A DNA stretch of 64,000 nt, taken from NCBI RefSeq assembly GCF_030272615.1, contig NC_081408.1, forward strand, positions 399,869,889-399,933,888, written 5' to 3'. Origin of the DNA: Cryptomeria japonica (taxonomy: Eukaryota > Streptophyta > Pinopsida > Cupressales > Cupressaceae). Under the pieces are notes generated by a model, which searched no databases, had not been told where the DNA came from, and saw only the letters and a list, made by a program, of their open reading frames with translations. Positions 32,204 to 43,222 of the stretch are shown here, piece by piece. A program made the translations under genes and the position numbers. Numbering within the stretch: position 1 is the stretch's first letter; the number at the start of each line of letters is the position of its first letter.

Positions 32204-33775
32204 TCAATCAACCCCTAATTTGTCTCTCAAGTACTCAAATGTTTCTTTAGGCAAAGGTTTAGTGAAAATATCTGCAATCTGCTCTTTAGTGTTCACATAA
32301 ACTAGTCTGACTTCATTTTCTTCCACCTTCTCCTTCAAAAAGTTATACTTGATAGATATGTGCTTTGTCTTAGAATGAAATACCAGATTCTTTGATATGT
32401 CAATAGCAACAGAGTTATCACAATGAATAACTACCAGTCCAATGCAATGCACTTTGATATCCTTCAACATTTGCTTCATCCATAGAACTTGTGTACAGTT
32501 AGTAGCAGCAACAACATACTCAACTTCAGCAGTAGATAAAGAAGTACATGACTGTTTCTTGCTGATCCATGAAACCAACTTCTTTCCAAGAAAGAAAGCT
32601 CCACCGAAAGTACTTTTTTGGTCATCAACATCTCTAGCCCAATCAACAGCTATATATGCACATAAAGTAAAGTCATCATCCTTAGGGTACCACAAACCAT
32701 ATTCTGATGTACCTTGCAAGTATCTAAAAATCATTTTCACTGCACTCTCATGATTTTCTCTAGGATCACTTTGATATCTTGATACAATACAAACATCATT
32801 CATTATATCAGGCCTAGTTTGAGTCAAATATAGGAGACCTCCAATCATAGATTTGTATCTTGTAGGATTTACTGGTGCAGAAACATCTTTCCTTGTCAAT
32901 TTCTCACTAGTAACCATAAGAGTACTTACCAGTTTAGAATCTTCCATGCCAAATTTTTTCAACAATTCCCTAGCATACTTAGTTTGATAGATGAAAATAC
33001 CTTTGTCAGTCTGAGTAATCTGCAAACCTAATAAAAAATTCATTTCCCCAATCATAGGCATTTCAAATTCCTTCACCATATTTTTGGAAAATTCCATGCA
33101 TAACTTATCTTCACCTCCAAAAATAATGTCATCAACAAATACTTCAATAACCAGTATATCATCATTAGTGACCTTATAATATAGATTACTATTAGCATTA
33201 CCCTTAGTAAAACCAAGCTTCAAAAGATATTTATCCAACTTTGCATTTTAGGCTCTAGGTGCCTATTTCAATTCATATAAAGATTTCTTTAACCTACAAA
33301 CCATGTTTTTATCATTTGAAAGTGAAAAACCATCAGGTTTCTCAATATAAACTTCCTTATCAAGATCCCCATTCAAAAATAAACACTTAACATCCATCTG
33401 ATAAACCTTATAGTTTTTATGTGCAACATAGTCAAGAAATAATCTTAAAACTTCAATCCTAGCTATAGGTGCAAAAGTCTCTCCATAATCAATTCCTTCC
33501 TTCTGAGAATATCCTTTACAAACCAATCTATCCTTCTTATTTACAACTTGACCATCTTCATTTAATTTATACCTAAAAACCCATTTAGTTCCAATAACAT
33601 TCTTATTTTTAGGCCAGGGAAATAAAGTCCATGTGTTATTCTTCTCAATCTGATCTAATTCTTCTTCCATAGCTTTCAACCAACATTCATCTTTACATGA
33701 TTCAATTACTGATACCGGTTCAACTTGAGAAATTAAACATACCTCATTAGTTTCCAGTGTTCTTCTTGTCATCAA
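32204..33775 (-). pseudogene. copia reverse transcriptase and RNase H, second module (nearly open)
   Basis: One frame of about 524 codons with only two stops close together near 33,245-33,263. RT landmarks are W-x-K-A-M-E-E-E-L, [33 protein letters not shown], and the active-site F-V-D-D-I-I-F-G near 33,110. RNase H shows D-W-A-R-D-V-D-D-Q-K-S (G to R), S-T-A-E-V-E-Y and D-I-F-T-K-P-L-P. This is the best preserved polymerase in the window and shows how recently family B was coding. Confidence 0.9.
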
Positions 33776-34500
33776 TCAATTGTTCTTATCCCCGATGATC
33801 TAATCTTCAGAATGATTCAATCTCACATAACTAGTAGTTTTTTGACTCTCTGTTCCTCTTGCCAATTCATCAGTTACTGTTGAATTTTCTAATATTGTCA
33901 AAGTAACTGGTTCAACATTCTGTTCTAGTAAAGGTGTTAGCAGTACAATTATGATTATTTCCACTACCGGTTCTTGCTCATAAACTCTGATTTGACCTCT
34001 ATTCAGCTCATCCACCTTGACATTAGCACTCTCCACAATTCTCTACAATCTCTTGTTATAACATCTATATGTAATCAAACATCATTTCTCATGAGAATTC
34101 AGATGTAATATATTACCTTTTGTCTATGTACTGGTTGCAATCTCCAAACTAGATCTATTAATGATTTTGTATTTTCCATCATTGAATTGTAATTGAAATC
34201 CCTTGTCCACCAATTGTCTTACACTCAAAAGATTATGCCTCAAACCTTCAACAAAATAAACATTATCAGTATTGTGCTTACCATCCAATGATATAGTTCC
34301 TTTTCCATTGATCATACATGCATTGTCATCTCCAAATCTAACTAGACCACCATCAAATTCTTACAAAGATAGAAACTTCCTTTTATCTCCAGTCATATGA
34401 TGTGAACATCCACTGTCAATTACCCATTCATCCTTATCTTCAATTTTATCAGCAAGTGCCTTCTCTTCAGGTACATTGTCTTCCAGTGCCAAAACATCAA
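33776..34500 (-). pseudogene. copia protease/GAG-pre-integrase joined to RT linker, integrase deleted
   Basis: 34,500-34,315 gives the protease (D-E-W-V-I-D-S-G-C-S-H-H-M-T-G near 34,385-34,430). 34,315-34,124 gives its continuation and the GAG-pre-integrase start in the same frame. Near 34,080 the sequence jumps to the Y-x-C-Y-N-K-R-L-Q linker (34,070-33,800). The whole integrase core is missing. At 34,500 this module begins mid-sequence against the 3' untranslated region of the upstream pol module. Confidence 0.75.
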
Positions 34501-34557
34501 TCTAGAATGAATAATAGCTCTGATAATGCATATCGGAGTGATGCCAAATAACATCAA

Positions 34558-36457
34558 TCAATTTTTTGTCGGAGGGGTAGAAACCCCTAATCTATCTCTC
34601 AGGTACTGAAATGCTTCTTTAGGCAAAGGTTTAGTGAAGATGTCTACAATCTGCTCTTTATTGTTCACATAAACCAATATAACTCCATTTTCTTCCACCT
34701 TTTCCTTCAAAAAGTTATACTTGATAGATATGTGCTTTATCTTAGAGTGAAATACCAAATTCTTTGATATGTCTATAGCAATAGAGTTATCACACTAAAT
34801 AACTACTGGCTCATTGCAATGCACTTTTATGTCCTTTAACATTTTCTTCATCCATAGAACTTGTGTACAGTTAGGAACAACAACATACTCAACTTCAGTA
34901 GTCGATAAAGAAGTACATGACTGTTTCTTGCTGATCCATAAAGTGTTTCTTTCCAAGAAAGAAAGCTCCACTAGAAGTACTCTTCTATTCATCAACATCA
35001 CCTGCCCAATCTGCATCTGTATATGCACATAAAGTAAAGTCATCATCTTTAGGATACCACAAACCATATTCATATGTTCCTTGTAAGTATCTAAAAATCC
35101 TTTTCACCGCACTCTCATGATTTTCTGTAGGATCACATTGATATCTTGATGTAATGGAAATAACATTCATTATATCCAGTCTAGTCTCAGTCAAATATAG
35201 TAGACCTCCAATCATAGACTTGTATATTGTAGGATTTACCGGTGCTGATTCATCTTTCTTTGTCAATTTCTCACTTGAAACCTTAGGAGTACTAATCGGT
35301 TTAGAATTTTCCATACCAAATTTCTTCAACAACTCTCTAGCATACTTAGTTTGATAGATGAAAATACCTTTATCAGTCTGATTAATCTGCAAACCTTAGA
35401 AAAATTTCATTTCCCCAATCATAGACATCTCAAATTCATTCTCCATATTGTTAGGAAATTCCATGCATAGCTTATCCTCACCTCCAAAAATGATGTCATC
35501 AACAAAGACCTCAATCAATATATCATCATCAATGACTTTATAATATAGATTATTGTCATCATTACCTTTAGTGAAACCAAGTTTTAAAATATATTTGTCC
35601 AACCTTGCATACCAAGCTCTAGGTGTCCGTTTCAATCCATATAAGGCTTTCTTTAACCTGCAAACCATGTTTTTATCATCTGAAAGTGAAAAGCCATCAG
35701 GTTGTTCAATATAAACTTCCTCATCAAGATCCCCATTAGAAAAACACATTTAACATCCATTTGATAAACCTTATAGTTTTTATGTGCAACATAGGCAAGA
35801 AATAATCTTAAAACTTCAATCCTAGCTATAGGTGCAAAGGTTTTACCATAATCAATTCCTTCCTTTTGAGAATATCATTTATAAACCAATCTAGCTTTAT
35901 TCCTCACAACTTGTCCAACTTCATTTAATTTATTTCTAAAAACCCATTTAGTTCCAATAACATTCTTATTTTTAGGTCGGGGAACTAAAATTAATGTGTT
36001 ATTCTTTTCTATCTAATCTAATTCTTTCTTCCATAGCTTTCATCCAACATTCATCTTTACATGCTTCATTTACTGATACCGGTTCAACTTGAGAAATTAA
36101 ACATACCTCATCAGCTATCAATCTTCTTCTTGTCATCACTCCTTTGATCTTATCCCCAATGATATGATCTTCTTAATGATTCAACCTTACATACCTAGGA
36201 GTCTTCTGACTCTTTGTTTCTCTTCCCTGATCTTCAGTTACTGTTGAATTTTAAAATACTGCCAGAGTAACTGGTTAAACATTCTATTCCGGTAAAGGTG
36301 TTATCGGTTCAATTGTGATCATTTCTACTACTGGTTCTTGCTCATAAATTCTAATTTGACTTTTATTCAGCTCATCCACCTTGACATTAGCACTCTCCAC
36401 AATTCTCTGCAATCTTTTTTTATAACATCTATATGCTTTTCTTTCATTAGAATAACC
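34558..36457 (-). pseudogene. copia RT and RNase H, first module, with linker
   Basis: The linker (36,457-36,284, R-K-A-Y-R-C-Y-K-K-R-L-Q) is interrupted on its upstream side by the nested element. The RT N-terminus (36,130-35,760) is frameshifted. 35,749-35,396 has F-x-N-G-D-L-D-E-E-V-Y-I-E, and the active-site F-V-D-D-I-I-F-G near 35,500. 35,392-34,795 carries the rest of RT and RNase H (D-A-D-W-A-G-D-V; S-T-T-E-V-E-Y). 34,758-34,558 ends it with D-I-F-T-K-P-L-P. Frame changes near 35,080. Close sibling of the module at 32,204-33,775. Confidence 0.85.
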
Positions 36458-38070
36458 TTTTAGTTCCAACTGATGCTGAGAGGGGAGGGGTGAATCAACA
36501 CTTTACCAGTTTTATAAAATTAAAACCTTTTTACTCAAGTCTGCACTAACTTAATATTCATCAATACAAACAGTTATTGCAGGAGAACATGCATGCATGA
36601 AAAGATACACAATAACACCAAGATTTATCTCGTGGAAACCCAAATGGGAGAAAACCACGGTGTGAGTAGAAACTCACAAAATTTGCACTCTTCTGGAGTA
36701 TGCTTAGTGACGAGCCATCCCTGTTAGGAGATTACAAAGACACTGTTAGGTGCCACCCGGTTAAGGGATTTTATTTAAGGCCTATTAGTGTCTTTACCCT
36801 ATTAGAGGTAGCCTTGTTAAGGACTTAGGATCATCAATTAAGATGTCACCTAGTTAAGGGATTTTACAAAGGGACCTATTAAAGTCCACCTGGTTAAGGG
36901 ATTTTGAGTTGCAATGGTTAGAAAGCAATGTGAAGTTGATCTACTGGAATAACTACTGATAGCTTGATCAAATCACAATGAAACTCATACTGTATCTGCA
37001 CGGGTTGTGTTTGCTCTACACTACACCAATCCTCTACTCATACCCTCGGATCTGCACTCTGTCAGTCCTATTCTCATACCCTCGGCTCTACACTATGCCA
37101 GTCTACTTTGCACATGCTCTTCTTTGCTAAATCACTTAGAACTTCCTCACTCTTCACTCTGCACTTTGGATCGCCTCTCACAGGATTTTTACTTTGCAAA
37201 TTTTTTGATCAAAATGTTTTGTATGAACTCAAAACACTTTATACTCCCTTTGTTGTCACCTTCAGGTGTTTCCTTAATCAACACAATCACAGATCTCAGT
37301 AGATTTCAAATTCAAATCTTCCCACTCTTTCTCTACGCGCCCTGCAACAATTCCACCAACTACTCACCCAAATCTACCACTGCATCCTCCAAAAATAGTG
37401 ACTTCTGGGTCAAGTTCAGTCTTTTAAATGCGAACCGGAAAATCCACAAGAAATCATGGCTTAATTGCATGATGACTGAGGCTGACTTCACCAACCTTTA
37501 GTTTGGCGTTATCACAAACTCACTAACTCACCTTTTTCCATTGCAACTTTGTAACTGATCACCGCTCCTAGATTTACGGTGACCACCTATCTTCCTTCTA
37601 CTTCACCGATCTACCGGTATACCATTGCGCTCTTCACTACCGGTCCATTATTTCGCTACTGGTTTGTAGTACTTCCATCAAGCCTCTTTTCCTATTTGCC
37701 AATGAGGTTCCGGTTTGCATAGGACCTCAAGCCTTCTTTCCTAAGTCACCTTTTGTGACTACATCATCATCAAAATAGCCAGCTTGAAGATCTGACATTA
37801 ACACTGATCTTCTTGAATGATAGACTGGTTAGATTAGTCTATCTTCCCTTGAATTGATTTAACCTTGATCATTTGTCTTTGATGCTACTTCCATGTTGTT
37901 TGCAAGCCATCACCTTTGCTACTGAGATACACCACTCCACCGGTACCACTCCACCGATACCACTCCATCGGTACCACTCCACCGGTCATTGTTAGTCATC
38001 AATGAAAAATCTTAGCTAATATACCAATTCACTGGATTAACCGGTTATGTCAATATCATTAATGCCAACA
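36458..38070 (-). repeat. 3' LTR, copia family D
   Basis: 1,613 bases. On the minus strand it starts TGTTGGCATTAATG and ends ...GGAACTAAAA, where the plus-strand terminus TTTTAG is a decayed TGTTAG. A GAGAGGGGAGGGGTGAATC block lies near 36,478. A 164-codon plus-strand ORF at 37,007-37,501 lies wholly inside the LTR and has no transposon or known motif, so I treat it as chance. Confidence 0.85.
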
Positions 38071-38092
38071 ATCTCCCCCTTTGGCATTGATG
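38057..38092 (-). other. polypurine tract in the loop of a short hairpin
   Basis: On the plus strand CATTAATGCCA (38,057-38,067) and TGGCATTGATG (38,082-38,092) pair at 10 of 11 positions. The 14-base loop is almost exactly the polypurine tract plus the LTR terminus (minus strand AAGGGGGAGATTGT). This is the tightest of the four inverted repeats seen at copia 3' junctions here. Confidence 0.75.
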
Positions 38093-38439
38093 GCAACACT
38101 TCAAAATATGTCTTATCAGTCACTCTTGCATGTACTTCATTTGTTTCTTTATTTCTGTACCGGTCATTACTTCTTCTCTGAGTAATGAGTATCTCCCCCT
38201 AACACTGGCAATATTGTTTTCATCAGACCACTCTAACCACTTCTAGCAACCCTCTTCTTTAGAAATACTCAAACACTATAAAAATCTCCCCCTTTGACAA
38301 CAATGCCAAATATGTATTTCAATACACTAACAAGACCGCCCCCCCTAACCGAACTAGTCCACACTTATCAATCTAGTCTAAGAAATTATTTATAAAGAAA
38401 GCATACCAAATTGATGTAGAGCCCTTCTTCACTTACTTT

Positions 38440-39263
38440 AATGTAGGTCGGGGTATCACCCCTAGCTTACCTCTGAGGTATTCAAAAGGTGTCCTTCTAT
38501 AGTGGCTTGGTGAAGATATCAACCACCTGTTATTTTGTTGGTATATACTCTAACCTCACTTACTTGTCTTGAACCTGTTCCCTGAGGTAGTGGTATTTGA
38601 TAGCGATATGCTTTGTCTTGGAATTCATCACTAGATTCTTGGATATGTTGATAGCACTGGTGTTGTCATAGTGAATTACCATAGGCTCAATCACCTTTTC
38701 TTGGATACCTTCCAATATCTGCTTGATCCATATTACATGTGTACAGTTGATTACAACAACCACATACTCTTCCTCGATTGTGGATTGAGAGATGGAATTT
38801 TGTTTCTTGCTTGTCCATGACACAATCTTGTCTCCAAGAAAGAATGCACCTCCACTAGTGCTCTTTCTGTCATCAATGTTCCCTGCCCAATCTTCATTGG
38901 TGAAGACACTTAAGTTGAAATCTCCCTTATGTGGATACCAGAGACTATACTCATCAGTCCCCTTAAGGTATCTAAATATTCTCTTAACCACCACCATATG
39001 AGTCTCTTTTGGATTTGCGGAAAATCTAGCAACCAAGCCAACTGCTTATGCTATATTCACTCTACTGTGTACTGCATACTACAACTTACCAATCATGGAT
39101 CGGTAAAGTGTCTCATTCACTTCATTAGCCTCATCATTTTTGGAGAGCTTGCAACATATAACCATTGGAGTTCTAGTAGGTTTAGAATCTTACATTCCAA
39201 AAGTCTTCAATATTTCCCTTATGTATTTGGTCTGGCTAATGAATATACCATTCTTTTTCTCCT
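38440..39263 (-). pseudogene. copia RT C-terminus and RNase H of the deleted element
   Basis: Open over 39,036-38,560 and recognisable beyond. RT end: G-I-F-I-S-Q-T-K-Y, L-Y-R-S-M-I-G-K-L. RNase H: F-R-Y-L-K-G-T-D-E-Y, E-D-W-A-G-N-I-D-D-R-K-S-T-S-G-G, and S-T-I-E-E-E-Y (A changed to I), Y-D-N-T-S-A-I. Upstream it breaks off inside RT at the LTR remnant. Clearly diverged from the family A and B polymerases. Confidence 0.85.
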
Positions 39264-39627
39264 TGCAGTACTTCCATCAAGCCTCTTTTCCTGTTTGCCA
39301 ATGAGGTTCTGATTTGTATAGGACCTCAAGCATTCTTTCCTAAGTCATCTTTTGTGACTACATCATCATCAAAATAGCCAACTTGAAGATCTGACCTTAA
39401 CATCAATCTTCTTGAATGACAGATCGGTTATCATTTTCTGTCTTCCCTTGAACCGATTGAACCTTTATCATTTATCTCTGATACTGCTTCCATGTTGTTT
39501 GCAAGCCATCACCTTTTCTATTGAGATACACCACTCCATCGATCAGTGTTAGTCATCAATGACAAATCTCAGCTAATATACCGGTTCACTAGATTAACCA
39601 GTTATGTCAATATCAATAATGCCAACA
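39264..39627 (-). repeat. 5' LTR remnant, copia family D
   Basis: It matches 37,665-38,070 (shared TACTTCCATCAAGCCTCTTT and GTTGTTTGCAAGCCATCACC), with one gap of about 40 bases in the repeated CCACTCCACCGGTA part. It retains only the U3 start. The deletion removed the remainder and most of the interior. Confidence 0.85.
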
Positions 39628-39632
39628 TAACC

Positions 39633-40540
39633 AATAAATATTCCTTCATCACATCTAGGATCAAAATTGTCAATGAAATCATTTCTCTTGATATAAAATT
39701 TACTACCAAAGATTTTGAAGTACTTAACTATAGGTGTATTTCCAAACCATAACTCATAAGGTGTCTTATCGGTTTCTGCTTTGATATGAACTCTGTTGAA
39801 TGTATAAACTATTGTGCTCACTTCTTCTCTCCAGTAGATATGAGGTAGATTAGCTTCCATCATCATGGTTCAAGCAACATCCAAGATAGTTTTGTTCTTT
39901 CTTTCCACAACTCCATTCTACTGAGGTGTCTGGGGAGCAGAAAATTGTCTCCTTATGCCATGCTTCTCACAAAAGTTATTAAACTCACGAGATTTGAATT
40001 CTCCACCATGATCTGACCTTAAGCACTTAATATTCAATCCTGTCTCTGTTTCAACCTTATATTTTAAGATTTTAAACTTTTCAAATGCTTCAGACTTCTC
40101 CCTTAGAAAACTAACCCACATCATTCTAGAATAGGCATCAATGATTAGCATAAAACATCTATCACCTTGAGAACTTTTGATTCTAGCAGGACCACACAAA
40201 TCAGTATGAATAAGATCAAGAACATCATTAGATTTGTCTTATATACTCTTAAAAGAGGTTCTAACCTATTTTCCCATTTGACATTCCTTACATACCGGAT
40301 TGGGCTTCACAATCTTAGGTATATCTCTAACTGCTTGAACTGATCTTTACCATGCAATCAAAATTCACATGACATAGCCTTTTATGCCAAAGCCAACTCA
40401 CCAATTTGTGCAATTAAACATGTCTTCTCACTGGAATTCAAATGAAATATATTACCTTTTGTCTAAGTATCGGTAACAATCTCCAATTGAGATCTATTAA
40501 TGATCTAGCATTTTCCATCCTTGAATTGTAATTGAAATCC
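39633..40540 (-). pseudogene. copia GAG-pre-integrase and integrase of family B
   Basis: The zinc-binding part is frameshifted over 40,540-40,200. 40,199-39,918 is open: C-G-P-A-R-I, D-A-Y-S-R-M-M-W-V (first catalytic Asp region), R-S-D-H-G-G-E-F (second Asp). It stops just before the Glu block, where N-G-V-V-E-R-K follows a stop near 39,915. 39,866-39,633 holds the C-terminal part (Y-E-L-W-F-G...G-S-K-F-Y-I-K-R). The D-D-E residues are all readable. The nested element interrupts right after G-I-F-I-G-Y. Confidence 0.85.
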
Positions 40541-40552
40541 CTTATCCACCAA

Positions 40553-41284
40553 CTATCCTACTCTCAAAAGATTATACCTTAAACCTTCAACATAATAAAC
40601 ATTATCAGTATTGTTCTTACCATCTAATGATATCGTTCCTCTTCCTTTGATCATGTATTCTTTGTCATCTCCAAATCTAATTAGAACGCCATCAAATTCT
40701 TGCAAAGATAGAAACTTCCTTTTATTTCCAGTCATATGATGTGAACATCCACTGTCTATTACCCATTCATCCTTATCTTCAATTTTAGTAGCAAGGGCCT
40801 TTTCTTTAGGTAGATTCTCTTCCAGTACCGGATCATCTTCCTTGATAGCCAGGAACACCCATTCCTTTCCATTGTCAAACCAACTACTAGAGTCTTGTGT
40901 TGGTTCATCATCAGAATCAGTCACACCTTCCTCATCTGCAAAGTAACATGATTTATCTCTATTTCTCCTGTACTTATGCTTGTTCTGATATCCAGGGTTA
41001 GGCTTAAAATATCTTCTAGCTCTTTCTTCAAATCTTGAATTCCTTTCAGGACATCTAGATGCAAAATGACCTATCTTATTACATGCAAAACATTTAAAAG
41101 GTGATTTTCCTTCATACTTTCTTCCTATCGGTCCTTTATGTACTCTTCTAGAAAATAGGGCTTCAAGTTGCTCAAATTCTTCATCTTCCCTCTTCATATC
41201 TTCCAATTCCTTTGCATACAAATCTTTCCAATCTTGCTTGCCGGTTGATGATGTAAATGCATGAAAAGAAGATTCAGACTTCAC
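40553..41284 (-). pseudogene. copia gag tail, zinc knuckle and protease of family B
   Basis: An open 243-residue stretch: Lys/Asp/Glu-rich gag tail, an intact knuckle C-F-A-C-N-K-I-G-H-F-A-S-R-C near 41,060-41,100, an Arg/Lys-rich segment and an acidic Asp/Ser linker. The aspartic protease follows with W-V-I-D-S-G-C-S-H-H-M-T-G near 40,730-40,770 and R-F-G-D-D-K. It ends at a stop inside the L-L-x-V-G-Q-L motif. A frameshift separates it from the upstream UBN2 half of gag. Confidence 0.88.
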
Positions 41285-41312
41285 AACTCTAGAAGGTCCA
41301 AATTCTTCAAGC

Positions 41313-41957
41313 TCAAAAGAGATAATTTCCCAACCAAGGATCCCTATTGATAGAAGTATTCACCATTATTCTCAATTCATTAATTTTAGTAGCCTTCATC
41401 TTATAAGCTGGTGGTAAAGCTCTCAGAACTTTAGAAAATATTTTGTCTTCACTCATAGATCTACCACAACATTGAATTCCCATGACAATTTCATTTACCC
41501 TTTCCATAAATGCAGTAATCCTTTCATCTCCTTCCATCTTCAAATTTTCATATCTCACCTGGTAACCATCAAGTTTAGCAATCTTAATAGTAGGGTCACC
41601 TTCATTTAGAGTCTCCAACTTGTCCCATATAGTGCTTGATGTTGATTTGTCAGTCAATCCCAATATTTGCTGATCAGAAAGTACACACAAGAGGGCTTCT
41701 CTAGTTCTACAATCATTCTCAAGCTCCTTATCCAATTTTGCAAGAGGAGGATTGCCAGATTCTAGATTAAAAGGGGTTACACCATTCTCAGTGATCTCCC
41801 AGATTTCCTTACCAAGACATATCAAATGAGTCTCCATCGGAATCTTCCATACTCTGTAATTTGTTCCATCAAGCCTAGGAATTTCTCTTTGGAAGACAAC
41901 TACAGATGAACTAGATGAACTTGAATTGTTAGATGCCATAGGATCTTCCTCAAGCAA
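41313..41957 (-). pseudogene. gag: copia gag capsid part (UBN2) of family B
   Basis: 214 residues starting M-L-E-E-D-P-M-A-S-N-N after the primer site; the second Met is a likely natural start. A Ser run is followed by P-R-L-D-G-T-N-Y-R-V-W, T-S-S-T-I-W-D-K-L-E-T-L, and V-L-R-A-L-P-P-A-Y-K-M-K, the standard UBN2 order. It continues past a frameshift near 41,310 into the knuckle and protease ORF. This shows the normal gag layout, in contrast to the coiled-coil type at 345-1,600 and 24,853-26,225. Confidence 0.9.
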
Positions 41958-41982
41958 TTAAGCTTCTACAGAGAGGACTAGA

Positions 41983-41994
41983 GCTCTGATACCA
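41983..41994 (-). other. primer binding site (initiator Met tRNA)
   Basis: The minus strand reads TGGTATCAGAGC two bases from the LTR end and just upstream of the gag start. Confidence 0.95.
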
Positions 41995-41996
41995 AT

Positions 41997-43222
41997 TATT
42001 AGACAGTTCAAATAACCAGAGGACAACTGAGAGGGGGGGGGGGGGGTGAATCAGTTGTCACCAAATTACCATAATCTTAAGCAATTAAAAATTTATTACC
42101 AGAACACATAAGATCAATACCGGAATACATAAACCAATTACCGAAATAGCATATATACCAATTAAGAACAACCAACAATTAGATAATAGTTACCATCCGC
42201 ATGACACCAAGATTTGTACATTGAAAACTTGGTAAAGGGAGAAACCACGGTGAGAATCCTACCCACAGTCAGATAATACTTCTGTAGCAAGTATGTGATT
42301 ATAAATTGAGTTGCCTACACTTGCAGGAAGGCCAACAACCTAGAGCACACTGCTCATTAGAAAAGGAGTCTCACTGACTACATAGAAATCTAGACTACAA
42401 TCCAAAAGGAAGAATGAACTGCAATAATAGCATCTCCTATGCCTGAGTATAGTTATGGTTAGTCTCAATACCAAAGGTCTTAAACCTCTTGCATAAACCT
42501 AACTCGATCACCTATGATTGACCAAATCCTCTACATGAATGATTATTACATTATTCGCTTGCATACCATTTCATTGATCTACAATGAGATCATACACATA
42601 TATATACAAAACCTCAACCTTAAACAATTAGGTCGGCCACCTAGACAATAAAGCTTATTACATAACTATAAAACATGTCATCCTGAGACCAAAAAAATAT
42701 CATCCAACCCATAAGTCATCTTGGAAACACATCGAGAAGTCCCAACAACATGTTACATTAAGACGGTCCAAAACCTAGATAGCACATAATAGGTCTGGTG
42801 CTAAATGCAACACCACCGATCAACTAGAACACGAACATGGTAACCATTAGCATCCTAAATCCCTACTAGAAGCTGCTCCAACACCACTTATGCATAATAT
42901 CAAAATATCTTCAACAAAGCTCTGTTGGTGAAACCCTCACCGAATCAATAAACCGGGATTACTAGCATATAAGATAACATATGATCACCAAATCAATACC
43001 AACTGACTAAACATATGTCTGAGTAGCATGAATAGTATATCTAAGCCAATTCCATAAGTTAAAACATGTCAAAGTATACTAGATCAACATGATCTTACCA
43101 ACCAGAAACCAAACATCCTACCAAGACCAAAAGGATACCGGTAAACAACCAAAGTAGCTAGTGTTGACATCAATGACAAAACATCAATACAACACATAAT
43201 TAATTCCTCCAAATTGCCAACA
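41997..43222 (-). repeat. 5' LTR, copia family B
   Basis: 1,226 bases. On the minus strand it starts TGTTGGCAATTTGGAGG and ends ...GTCTAATA (CA decayed). A run of 14 G (42,033-42,046) sits near the inner end, longer than the 6-8 base runs at this spot in related LTRs. Its outer end lies inside another family B LTR. Confidence 0.9.

Larger units (their letters stand above)
36458..39627 (-). mobile_element. internally deleted copia element (family D) nested in the family B pol
   Basis: 3,170 bases flanked by the five-base duplication TAACC (36,453-36,457 and 39,628-39,632). It lies within the host integrase-to-RT linker, where the related sequence near position 70 reads AAATAACCAAGAAA uninterrupted. 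Minus order: a 5' LTR remnant of about 364 bases, a direct jump into the RT C-terminus and RNase H, 3' untranslated region, polypurine tract, and a complete 3' LTR of 1,613 bases. Primer site, gag, protease, integrase and most RT are gone. Confidence 0.88.
30839..43222 (-). mobile_element. composite Ty1-copia (family B) with two RT-RNase H modules and a nested insertion
   Basis: Minus-strand order: 5' LTR (43,222-41,997), primer site, gag, protease, integrase, a nested element (39,627-36,458), linker, RT-RNase H (36,130-34,558). An abrupt junction near 34,500 leads to a second protease and GAG-pre-integrase, a second linker without integrase core, a second RT-RNase H (33,775-32,204), a polypurine tract and a 3' LTR truncated at 30,839. 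Two elements of one family therefore share one 5' and one 3' LTR. Recombination between adjacent copies or template switching could explain this. Confidence 0.75.

Noticed and set aside
37007-37501. 164-codon plus-strand ORF as a gene
   Set aside because: It lies entirely within an LTR of a minus-strand element, is absent as an ORF from the 5' remnant, and has no recognisable domain.
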